Source of the DNA: Paenibacillus thalictri
GTDB lineage: Bacteria > Bacillota > Bacilli > Paenibacillales > NBRC-103111
Reading direction: 5' to 3'
DNA length: 64,000 bases
Assembly (NCBI RefSeq): GCF_004307995.1
Contig: NZ_SIRE01000008.1
Coordinates: 124,001 to 188,000 of the forward strand
In this document: positions 51,322 to 59,241 of the stretch, piece by piece
Layout: the number at the start of each line of letters is the position of its first letter
How positions within the stretch are numbered: the first letter of the stretch is position 1
Translations under genes and position numbers: made by a program
The notes under the pieces: generated by a model
The model's database searches: none
What the model saw: only the letters and a program-made list of their open reading frames with translations
Told to the model about the DNA's origin: nothing

Positions 51322-51567
51322 CGCACCAATTATACACAGGCGAATCAACAACAGATCAGCGAAATGCCGATCTGCCATCCTTATCAACCGTCAGGTCAAC
51401 TTCCTGGCGGTTATTTTACTTTTGGTTACCAGGACAAAAATGTACAGTCGTTTGACAAAATCGTGCAGCCTGCCCAGCTTGAAGCGGCGATAGAATTAGA
51501 TCATCTGCACATACACAGGGGATATGTCAACAATGAGCAAATAAAATCCAAAGGAGGGAGCGACTGA
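51322..51567 (+). pseudogene. Unidentified short coding-like fragment
   Basis: The 316-base gap between trpS and the GH43 gene holds one protein-like frame. From about 51322 it reads RTNYTQANQQQISEMPICHP and continues with YQPSGQLPGGYFTFGYQD and LDHLHIHRGYVNNEQIKSKG to TGA 51565-51567. The only ATG, at 51364, has no ribosome site, and the frame is closed by TGA TGA upstream at 51316-51321. A 67-residue protein from 51364 is possible, but a gene remnant is more likely. I do not recognise the family. Confidence 0.35.
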
Positions 51568-51620
51568 TTTTTCCGCTAGTAAAGATGTGTTGACCAATCC
51601 GAAGTATGGAGGTTAAACCG

Positions 51621-53054
51621 ATGTTGAAAAAAGCTTTGATGGTATTTCTGGCTTTGATTCTGCTTGCAAGTTTCGAGTTGTTTCCAGCTCCATCCCAAGT
51701 GTACGCCAATCTTCAGACTACGTTTACGAACCCGGTAAAATACCACAGAGCGGCGGATCCCGACGTGTTTAAAGCAAGCGACGGCAACTATTATCTCATT
51801 CAGACAGAGGGAAGAAAGCAGATTGTTTTGAGAAGAGCCAAATCTATGGTAAACATCATGTATGGCGATCAAAAAACGGTGTACAGTTTCCCCAGCAACG
51901 AACATAGCATTTGGGCTCCTGAGATCAGGCAATTTGACGGAGTATGGTACATCTATTACTCCTCCTTGCTGGATAACAACGGAACGGGCACGAGAAGAAA
52001 CTATGTATTAAAAAATACGTCCGCAGACCCTTTCGCGGGAACATGGACGTATGTCGGCAAAATGACGGATGCCACGGATGAGTTTGCGTTGGACAGCGAT
52101 GTTTTTCAGGTGAATGGGCAATATTATACCACATGGTCAGGCTGGAACGGCTCCAATCACGATCAGCATCTTTATATTGCCTCCATGAGCAATCCGTATA
52201 CGATCAACTCGGCCCGCACATTGATCGCAGCGCCAACCCAATCATGGGAAAGAGCTACCGGTGTAGGGATATGTGAAGGTCCCAGCGCATTGGTGAAAAA
52301 CGGTAACGTATATATCAGCTACTCCGGAAGCCAGAATTCCGCTTATTCCATGGGACTGCTTACAGCCAGCGCCGGCAGCAATTTGCTGGACGCCTCTTCG
52401 TGGACTAAGACGGGACCTGTGTTTCAAGCGGCAAACGGCATATCGGCACCGGGGCATAACGGTTGGTTCAAATCAAGCGACGGTACTGAGGATTGGTTTA
52501 TATTCCATGGCAACAACACCTCCGGCATTCGCAGCCTCCGCATGCAAAAAGTGACCTGGAATGGCAGCACTCCGAATTTTGGAGTTCCCGAAGGTCCAAA
52601 TACAAGTTTGGCCATCCCGTCAGGGGATAATCCGACAGACCGTTATCAAGCCGAAGATGCCGCGGTTTCCGGAGCTGTAAAAACTACGTTTACGGCTGAA
52701 GACGACTTTAATGGATTTTCGGGAACAGGTTATGTGAAATTTGTTAACAATACCGGCGATTCCATTCAGTTTACCGTCACCGCAGCAACGGCAGGGACAT
52801 ATAACTTGTTGTTCCGGTATACCAACGATACCACTTCATCCAAAACTTTAAAACTTACCGTAAATGGAACGGCGGTCAACAACGCCTTGGGTTTTATCTC
52901 GACAGGAAACGGTACGGATAATTGGGGAGACCACTATTGGAACTATACACGCTCCACCCAATCCGTTACTTTAAATGCCGGAACCAACACCATCAAGCTG
53001 GAGACAAACGGAAATGGCGGTCCCTGGATTGACAGCCTCGTTATTGCTAAATAA
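51621..53054 (+). CDS. Secreted GH43 glycosidase with C-terminal CBM6/35-type module
   Basis: 477 residues. A signal peptide (MLKKALMVFLALILLASFEL to about residue 30, ending SQVYA) has no lipobox, so the enzyme is secreted. The five-bladed propeller of GH43 runs from about 35 to 335; the catalytic base is in AADPDVFK, and the general acid is probably Glu in GICEGPSALVK. A beta-sandwich carbohydrate-binding module (about 345-477) starts DRYQAEDAAVSGAV and ends GGPWIDSLVI. ATGGAGG precedes ATG 51621. It probably removes arabinose from plant polysaccharides. Monocistronic. Confidence 0.9.
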   Translation: MLKKALMVFLALILLASFELFPAPSQVYANLQTTFTNPVKYHRAADPDVFKASDGNYYLIQTEGRKQIVLRRAKSMVNIMYGDQKTVYSFPSNEHSIWAPEIRQFDGVWYIYYSSLLDNNGTGTRRNYVLKNTSADPFAGTWTYVGKMTDATDEFALDSDVFQVNGQYYTTWSGWNGSNHDQHLYIASMSNPYTINSARTLIAAPTQSWERATGVGICEGPSALVKNGNVYISYSGSQNSAYSMGLLTASAGSNLLDASSWTKTGPVFQAANGISAPGHNGWFKSSDGTEDWFIFHGNNTSGIRSLRMQKVTWNGSTPNFGVPEGPNTSLAIPSGDNPTDRYQAEDAAVSGAVKTTFTAEDDFNGFSGTGYVKFVNNTGDSIQFTVTAATAGTYNLLFRYTNDTTSSKTLKLTVNGTAVNNALGFISTGNGTDNWGDHYWNYTRSTQSVTLNAGTNTIKLETNGNGGPWIDSLVIAK

Positions 53055-53247
53055 CATCAATGCCCGCTAAACATTACATTCTTTCGTCGTGCTTGGCGAA
53101 TTGCTTCGAATAGTGCATGAAAGTAAATAAAATCACAATGGAACGCACATACTTAGTATATCTGGAGTTGTTTTTTCTAGAGGAATATAAATACACATGT
53201 CGTCCCTTGGAAGAGCGGCATCGTGTGTTTATGTTCCTTTTTTGATG

Positions 53248-53298
53248 TTGACATGACACTAAATGGTGTCCTATAATAAAATGTCACCAAAAGGTGTC
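53248..53298 (+). promoter_or_regulatory. ArsR-gene promoter with twin operators
   Basis: TTGACA (53248-53253) and TATAAT (53272-53277), 18 bases apart. Dyad 1, GACAC-TAAATG-GTGTC (53255-53270), fills the spacer; dyad 2, GTCACC-AAAA-GGTGTC (53283-53298), lies over the transcription start. The rest of the 311-base gap 53055-53365 shows no gene. Confidence 0.75.
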
Positions 53299-53365
53299 TA
53301 ATTGAGAGAGGGAGACGGCGAAATGAACCGCTATCCCTTGGCAATCCTATGTAGGAGAGGGTGTT

Positions 53366-53695
53366 GTGAGCGAGAACAATCCGTTACGGGATGTATTTGA
53401 CGCGATTGCAGATCCGACCAGGCGCCGGCTGATTCGTATGCTCGCAGAAGCGGAGGAGATACCGCTTCATGAGTTAACGGCACAGTTTGACATGGGCCGT
53501 ACGGCAGTATCCAAGCATTTGACCATCCTCAAAGAAGCCGGACTGGTACTTGACCGGAAAGTCGGCAGAGAAACGCGATTTCGGCTAAATGCCTCTCCAC
53601 TTAGAGAAATTCAAGATTGGGTGGCATTCTACAATAAGTCCTGGAGCACCAATATGCTTCGTCTAAACCAACTATTAGAGGAGGAAGAAATATGA
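53366..53695 (+). CDS. ArsR family regulator
   Basis: 109 residues with one winged helix: FDAIADPTRRRLIRMLAEAE, then the recognition region FDMGRTAVSKHLTILKEAGL. The metal-binding Cys pair of classic ArsR is absent, which fits the non-metal subgroup paired with SRPBCC proteins. The start is GTG 53366 after GGAGAGG. The gene overlaps the SRPBCC gene by four bases (ATGA). It probably represses the operon through the twin dyads. Confidence 0.92.
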   Translation: MSENNPLRDVFDAIADPTRRRLIRMLAEAEEIPLHELTAQFDMGRTAVSKHLTILKEAGLVLDRKVGRETRFRLNASPLREIQDWVAFYNKSWSTNMLRLNQLLEEEEI

Positions 53696-54114
53696 GCTTG
53701 GCATTGGCCTTGGACTTTCAGTACACAACATCGATTGAGAAACTTTGGGACGCTATAACCGATTCGAACAAGCTGGCCAAATGGGTGGTCAACATCCATA
53801 ATGGACAGGCGATGGAAAATGATTTTAAACCCGTCGTTGGACACCATTTTCAGTTCCGTACTCAGCCGTCCGAATGGTGGGATGGAATCATTAACGGCGA
53901 GGTGCTGATCGTGGAAGCACCAAACCGTTTGTCTTATACGTGGGCCAGCGGGGGAGAGAAACACACGGTTACCTGGACGCTGCAAGATTTAGGTGACGGC
54001 AAGGTTAACCTTCATCTCGATCAAACCGGATTCACAAACCCTCAAGGACTCGAAGGCGCTAAATATGGCTGGAGTAAATGGTGCGGCGAACTGGAAAAGT
54101 TGTTGGGACAATAA
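53692..54114 (+). CDS. SRPBCC (AHSA1-type) ligand-binding protein
   Basis: 140 residues of the Bet v1/SRPBCC fold: start LDFQYTTSIEKLWDAITDSN, middle VEAPNRLSYTWASGGEKHTV, end HLDQTGF then KWCGELEKLLGQ. It has the hydrophobic-pocket layout of AHSA1/YndB proteins that bind lipophilic ligands. GAGGAGGAAG precedes ATG 53692. Co-translated with the ArsR regulator, a very common pair. The ligand is unknown. Confidence 0.9.
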   Translation: MSLALALDFQYTTSIEKLWDAITDSNKLAKWVVNIHNGQAMENDFKPVVGHHFQFRTQPSEWWDGIINGEVLIVEAPNRLSYTWASGGEKHTVTWTLQDLGDGKVNLHLDQTGFTNPQGLEGAKYGWSKWCGELEKLLGQ

Positions 54115-54139
54115 CAGCATCCGCACTCCTGCTTGAACC

Positions 54140-54186
54140 GAATGAACATAAACCGGCTGCACCTTGCAGCCGGTTTATGTTCATTC
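54140..54186. terminator. Perfect 21-bp inverted repeat after the ArsR-SRPBCC operon
   Basis: Arms 54140-54160 and 54166-54186 are perfect inverted copies of 21 bases around a five-base loop (ACCTT); the inner half is GC-rich (AACCGGCTGC). No long T-run follows, but the 3' arm ends T-rich. It should work as a strong hairpin terminator; the length is well above what termination needs. Confidence 0.7.
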
Positions 54187-54348
54187 AGGGTTTTATCATC
54201 TAATTGTAATTTCCTAATTGTCCACGTCTTATACATGCCGAGACGCGGATAAGTTTCAGATGGAAGTTCGACCGCTCTACTTTCTTTGCACGAAATAGTA
54301 CAATGTGAATAGAGATGGAATTTAACATGATCGGAAGGGATGTTAACC

Positions 54349-56604
54349 ATGAGCGACTCTAATCAGGAATATATCGTTATTTCGGGTGCGCGGGAAAACA
54401 ATCTCAAGAACGTTTCCTTGCGCATTCCCAAACGAAAGATCACGATTTTTACCGGGGTATCCGGATCCGGCAAGTCATCGATCGTCTTTGATACGATCGC
54501 TGCAGAATCCACGCGATTGCTAAATGAGAACTTCAGCATGTTTGTCCGCAACTTTCTGCCGCGTTTTCCGCAACCCGAAGCAGATGCGATCGAGAACTTG
54601 AGCATGGCTGTGATTGTGGATCAAAAACGTCTGGGCGGCGGTTCTCATTCCACGATGGGCACGATTACCGATATCTCTCCCATTCTCCGTCTTCTTTTCT
54701 CTCGAGTGGGTCAACCCTATGTCGGACAAGCGCATATGTTCTCGTTTAACGATCCGCAAGGCATGTGTCCCGAATGCAACGGAATCGGCCGCAGTTTGAA
54801 CGTCGACATGAGCAAGGCGATAGACAAGTCAAAGACGCTAAATGAAGGGGCCATCTTGCTGCCCGGTTATACAGTGAACAGCATGGATTGGTCGATGATC
54901 GTGCAATCGGGGCCATTTGATCCCGATAAGAAGCTTTCCGATTACGCAGAAGATGAGCTGGACCAGCTGCTGTACGGCAAGGCGAGAAAAGTGGAAATGC
55001 AGTTTGCCGGCAAACCAATGAATATTACGGTAGAAGGCGCCATCGAGAAGTTCACCAACAAGTACATCAAACGTGATGTGAAAATGATGTCCGAGCGCAC
55101 ACAACAGACCGTTGCCCCGTTCATTTCGGAAGGTCCTTGCTCCAGCTGCCGCGGCGCACGACTGAGCCAGGCTGTACTTAACTGCAGAATTAACGGACTT
55201 AATATTGCGGATATGGCCGCCATGGAGGTCGGACAGCTGATCCGTGTCATTCGGGAAATGGACTACCCGAACGCTGCGCCTATCGTCAAGTCGCTCACTG
55301 AGCGGCTGCAGCATCTGGTGGATATCGGACTTGAGTATTTGACGTTGGATCGCGAGACGGATACATTGTCCGGCGGCGAGTCGCAGCGCGTCAAGATGGT
55401 AAAGCACTTAAGCGGCAGTTTGGTGGATGTCACTTATATTTTCGACGAACCTAGCGTTGGTTTGCACCTTCGTGACGTTCACCGGCTTAACGAATTGCTT
55501 CAGAAGCTGCGCGACAAGGGCAATACCGTACTTGTTGTCGAGCATGATCCCGATGTGATCAAGTTGGCGGATCATATCGTTGACGTCGGGCCCCATGCCG
55601 GCAGCCGCGGCGGTTCCATCGTATTTGAGGGAAGTTTTCAAGGTCTGCTGGAGTCGGGTACATTAACCGGCACCCATATGAAGCGGCCGCTCCAGCTTAA
55701 GCACGATTGCAGGAAGCCTGCCGGTAAGTTGTCCATCAAGGATGCACAGCTTCACAACCTGCAGAACGTGAGCGTGGATATTCCAACCGGAGTGCTGAAC
55801 GTCGTTACCGGTGTCGCCGGTTCTGGCAAAAGTACGCTGATTAACGAAGTGTTCCTCGGCCAGCATCCCGATGCCATCGTCATCGACCAATCCGCGGTAG
55901 GCGTTTCGACACGCTCCAATCCCGCAACTTACACGGGCATTATGGACGATGTGCGCAAAGCGTTTGCTTCTGCAAACAAGGTGAACCAAGGTTTGTTCAG
56001 CTTTAATTCCAAGGGAGCTTGCGAAAACTGCCAAGGGTTAGGTGTTGTGTACACAGACCTGGCATTCCTCGACAGTGTGAAGTTGCCATGCGAAGTATGC
56101 GGAGGCAAACGGTTCAAGGAGGAAGTGCTAGCGTACAAGCTGAACGGCAAGTCCATTGCCGAAGTGCTGGAGATGACGGTGGAGCAGGCTTTGGAGTTTT
56201 TCCAGTTAAAAGAGGTCGTGCGCAAGCTCCAGGCGATGAGTGACGTAGGGCTGAACTACATTACCCTTGGCCAGCCGCTTAGCACGCTTTCGGGCGGGGA
56301 ATGCCAGCGGATCAAGCTGGCGAGCGAGCTGCATAAGAAAGGCAGCATCTACGTGATGGACGAGCCGACAACCGGCTTGCATATGTCAGATATCGGCCAC
56401 CTGCTGGAAATTATGAACCGCCTCGTGGATGCCGGCAATACGGTGATTGTCATCGAGCACAATCTGGATGTGATCAGCCAAGCGGATTGGATCATCGATA
56501 TGGGACCGGACGGAGGCAGCAAGGGCGGCCGGGTTGTATTTGAGGGCCCGCCTTCGCAGATCGTCCATGCGGAACAGTCGATCACGGGCAGGTATTTAAA
56601 ATAA
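54349..56604 (+). CDS. UvrA-like ABC ATPase (drug-resistance/UvrA2 type)
   Basis: 751 residues, shorter than repair UvrA (about 950), as in the UvrA2/DrrC group. Two ATPase modules: Walker A GVSGSGKSS at about residue 38 with signature LSGGESQRVK near 340, and GVAGSGKSTL near 487 with LSGGECQRIK near 647. Zinc-type Cys pairs CPECNGIG, CSSCRGA, CENCQGLG and CEVCGGK are kept. The UvrB-interaction domain seems reduced. Such proteins are linked to resistance to DNA-binding drugs. ATG 54349 has better spacing from GGAAGGG than ATG 54340. Monocistronic. Confidence 0.9.
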   Translation: MSDSNQEYIVISGARENNLKNVSLRIPKRKITIFTGVSGSGKSSIVFDTIAAESTRLLNENFSMFVRNFLPRFPQPEADAIENLSMAVIVDQKRLGGGSHSTMGTITDISPILRLLFSRVGQPYVGQAHMFSFNDPQGMCPECNGIGRSLNVDMSKAIDKSKTLNEGAILLPGYTVNSMDWSMIVQSGPFDPDKKLSDYAEDELDQLLYGKARKVEMQFAGKPMNITVEGAIEKFTNKYIKRDVKMMSERTQQTVAPFISEGPCSSCRGARLSQAVLNCRINGLNIADMAAMEVGQLIRVIREMDYPNAAPIVKSLTERLQHLVDIGLEYLTLDRETDTLSGGESQRVKMVKHLSGSLVDVTYIFDEPSVGLHLRDVHRLNELLQKLRDKGNTVLVVEHDPDVIKLADHIVDVGPHAGSRGGSIVFEGSFQGLLESGTLTGTHMKRPLQLKHDCRKPAGKLSIKDAQLHNLQNVSVDIPTGVLNVVTGVAGSGKSTLINEVFLGQHPDAIVIDQSAVGVSTRSNPATYTGIMDDVRKAFASANKVNQGLFSFNSKGACENCQGLGVVYTDLAFLDSVKLPCEVCGGKRFKEEVLAYKLNGKSIAEVLEMTVEQALEFFQLKEVVRKLQAMSDVGLNYITLGQPLSTLSGGECQRIKLASELHKKGSIYVMDEPTTGLHMSDIGHLLEIMNRLVDAGNTVIVIEHNLDVISQADWIIDMGPDGGSKGGRVVFEGPPSQIVHAEQSITGRYLK

Positions 56605-56843
56605 CGGGATCGGAAAACGAAGGGTTCTGTGGAAAGAGAAAGCTTTCCCTGGGCTCTTTTCTTATTTCATCGACGTTTTACATGCCATTAATTTCCTGCT
56701 TATAAAAGCGAGGTATGATCAGTGCATACGAACATTTCAGCATCATCCTGACAGGAAGTTGGTTGTCGACACGCGAGAAAGGGGTGTGGTTGGATGGTAC
56801 TTAGCGTCTCTTGGAGTTTACCAAACGGAAGGAGGAGATCAGG

Positions 56844-57806
56844 CTGGACACAGCTAGCCATCTGGTGCTTGGAGCGACGCTGGCGGGACTTGCGTATATA
56901 GAACCGGCTGTAGCAGCGGAAGCGAGCTTGGCTCAAGCCGTATGGATCGGTACGTTAATCGGTTCACATGCACCCGATTTTGATACGGTGCTGCGCTTGA
57001 GAGGGTTTGCTTCTTATCTTCAATACCATCGGGGGGTGACGCATTCCATCCCGGCTTTGTTCGTGTGGCCTGTCGTTATTGCTTTGCCGTTATGTATGGT
57101 GTTCCATCTGTTTCCATACTGGCATGTGCTGCTGAAGTGGGTCTTCATCGCCGTAGCATTTCATGTCTTTCTGGATACGCTTAACAGCTATGGAGTACAG
57201 AGTGCAAGTCCTTTCTCGCAGAAATGGATTCACCTGGATATTTTGTCCATCTTCGAGCCGTTTTTGTTCGTACTTCACAGCGTCGGCCTTATGTTATGGC
57301 TGGGATTCAAATTCGAGCCGATCCCGCTATTTATATGGATTTATGCGCTAACGTTCGTTTATATCGTCATTCGCTCCTGGCAGCATCACAGGATGGTTCG
57401 TCGTGTGATTAATGTGATTAATATTTCAGGAGTATACCATATTATCCCGACTTTACATTGGTTTCATTGGAAAGTTGTCATCGAAGCCGATAATTGCTTT
57501 TACACGGGAAAAATCCTGTACACCAAGATAGTCTGGGAAGCTGTTTATCCGAAGCAGGAGAGGAATACGGCAATCCTTGCGACGATGGGGACGGATGGCG
57601 TCCGGGCGTTCCTCGGGTTTGCCCAACGTATTCATGTGACGTGCAATGAAGTAAAAGACGGCTACGAAGTCAGCTGGAGCGATGTGCGTTTTAATCAGGG
57701 CAGCAAGCTTTCGTTTGGCGTTGACGTCCAGCTGGATAAGCAGATGAATGTTGTCCATCACCGGATCGGTTGGCGGAAAAAAGCTTGGGACCCGCCCTTT
57801 GTGTAA
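56844..57806 (+). CDS. Membrane-bound metal-dependent hydrolase (YdjM/YbcI-like), CTG start
   Basis: 320 residues of the LexA-binding inner-membrane-associated hydrolase family (DUF457). The start DTASHLVLGATLAGLAYIEP with a His ligand, SHAPDFDTVLRLRG, and HRGVTHSIPALFV carry the conserved His and Asp of the family; several membrane helices follow (about 80-190). Relatives begin MDTATH. In this frame that Met corresponds to CTG 56844, seven bases after a perfect AAGGAGGAGA site. The only upstream alternative is TTG 56811, which has no ribosome site and would put the AAGGAGG inside the gene. A CTG start is therefore likely. Confidence 0.82.
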   Translation: MDTASHLVLGATLAGLAYIEPAVAAEASLAQAVWIGTLIGSHAPDFDTVLRLRGFASYLQYHRGVTHSIPALFVWPVVIALPLCMVFHLFPYWHVLLKWVFIAVAFHVFLDTLNSYGVQSASPFSQKWIHLDILSIFEPFLFVLHSVGLMLWLGFKFEPIPLFIWIYALTFVYIVIRSWQHHRMVRRVINVINISGVYHIIPTLHWFHWKVVIEADNCFYTGKILYTKIVWEAVYPKQERNTAILATMGTDGVRAFLGFAQRIHVTCNEVKDGYEVSWSDVRFNQGSKLSFGVDVQLDKQMNVVHHRIGWRKKAWDPPFV

Positions 57807-57817
57807 CAAAAATAAAA

Positions 57818-57857
57818 AACGGAGCGCCGATGCTAAATCAGCTCTCCGTTTCTTTTT
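57818..57857. terminator. Terminator between convergent hydrolase and ugd genes
   Basis: AACGGAG (57818-57824) pairs with CTCCGTT (57844-57850) followed by TCTTTTT; on the other strand the A-rich stretch 57808-57818 gives a U-tail, so it can serve both convergent genes. Confidence 0.75.
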
Positions 57858-57886
57858 GTGCATCGCAGGGCGATCAAACGATCCAA

Positions 57887-59221
57887 TCAAACAGGATCGG
57901 GGGATTTCATAGCGGTTGATGCATAAATCACAGGCCTTCCCATGGAAATGTACGTGATATGGCAGGTGTCGGCCACATGCTGCATGTCGTCCCAATCAAA
58001 CATGTTTCTGCCATCGATCACTACACGGGTACGCAGCTTTTGACTGACGAGCTGCCAATCCAAATCGTGAAGTTGTTCCCACTCCGTAAGAATGACGATG
58101 GCGTCAGCGGAATCAATCGCTTCATACATGTCACGGTGCAGCACGACTTCGGCAATGGGATAATCGCGGACGAATGGATCGTACGCATGCAGATCTGCTC
58201 CATGCTGCAAGCATAAGCGGCTGACGGCCAGCGACGTGGCTTCCCGCAAATCGTCTGTCATCGGTTTAAAGGTAAGTCCGAGAAGGGCGATACGTTTTGC
58301 TTTTAACGTCCCCAATGCATGAAGCAGCTTATCTACCAGATGCTGAGGCCGCTGCGCGTTGATCGACACAGTCGACTCAAGGAGAGGAAGAGAGCAGTTC
58401 CACTTGTGGCCCATCGATAGTAATGCTTGCAGATCCTTGGGGAAACAGGAACCGCCGTAACCGATACCGGCTTGCAGGAAAGATTTACCGATCCGTCGAT
58501 CCATGCCCATGCCTGCAGCGACCACGTCAATGCGGGCGCCTGTGTGCTCCGAGAAATCAGCCATCATATTGATAAAGGAAATTTTCATCGCTAGAAAAGC
58601 ATTGGACGCATATTTAATCAGCTCCGAGCTTCGGCGGTCGCAAAAGTAAACATGTGCAGCAATATCTTTATACAGCTCGGTAATAACACTTCTGGCTTGT
58701 ATAGTCCTGCACCCGGCAACAATTCGATCCGGATGAAAAAAATCGTAAACCGCGGCGCCTTGCCGGAGAAATTCGGGATTATGTATGACCTCGATCGACG
58801 GCTTCGTCTGAACCGTGTGCAGCCATTGTTCGATCTCGTCGCTTGTTCCCACCGGCACTGTGCTTTTGATAATCAGAAATGGCCCTTGTTTGCAATAAAG
58901 CGCCACCTGACGAACGACCGACCATAATGGATCCAAATCCGCTTCCCCGCCGGGACCCCACGGCGTTCCGACACAAACGATAAGCACATCCGAGGATTGT
59001 ACGGCGCTTTTCATATCCGTTGTAAAACAAATTCGCCCCAGCTTTATCGTTTCGTTAAGCAGCTCGTCAAGCCCTTGCTCCCATAACGGCAGCCCGCCGG
59101 AGGAGAGGATAGCGATTTTCTCGGCCGAACTATCGACGCAAACGACGGAATGACCTGAGTAAGCCAAGCAAGTGCCTGTTACTAAACCGACATAACCTGT
59201 GCCAATGACTGCAACCTTCAC
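57887..59221 (-). CDS. ugd: UDP-glucose 6-dehydrogenase (TuaD-like)
   Basis: 444 residues with an N-terminal NAD domain (VAVIGTGYVGLVTGTCLAYS at residues 3-22). The catalytic Cys is in GIGYGGSCFPKDLQALL near residue 265, and the C-terminal UDP-binding domain has GLTFKPMTDDLREATSLAVS. It oxidises UDP-glucose to UDP-glucuronate. The frame extends to 59368, but GTG 59221 after GGGAGGG is the family start and avoids overlap with the next gene. It is co-transcribed after a GT4 glycosyltransferase, suggesting synthesis of a glucuronic-acid-containing glycolipid or teichuronic-type polymer. Confidence 0.93.
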   Translation of the reverse strand: MKVAVIGTGYVGLVTGTCLAYSGHSVVCVDSSAEKIAILSSGGLPLWEQGLDELLNETIKLGRICFTTDMKSAVQSSDVLIVCVGTPWGPGGEADLDPLWSVVRQVALYCKQGPFLIIKSTVPVGTSDEIEQWLHTVQTKPSIEVIHNPEFLRQGAAVYDFFHPDRIVAGCRTIQARSVITELYKDIAAHVYFCDRRSSELIKYASNAFLAMKISFINMMADFSEHTGARIDVVAAGMGMDRRIGKSFLQAGIGYGGSCFPKDLQALLSMGHKWNCSLPLLESTVSINAQRPQHLVDKLLHALGTLKAKRIALLGLTFKPMTDDLREATSLAVSRLCLQHGADLHAYDPFVRDYPIAEVVLHRDMYEAIDSADAIVILTEWEQLHDLDWQLVSQKLRTRVVIDGRNMFDWDDMQHVADTCHITYISMGRPVIYASTAMKSPDPV

Positions 59222-59241
59222 GTTAAATCCCTCCCACCACA

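Noticed and set aside
54140..54186. Terminal inverted repeat of an insertion sequence
   Set aside because: The arms are only five bases apart and no transposase is nearby, so it is a hairpin rather than element ends.
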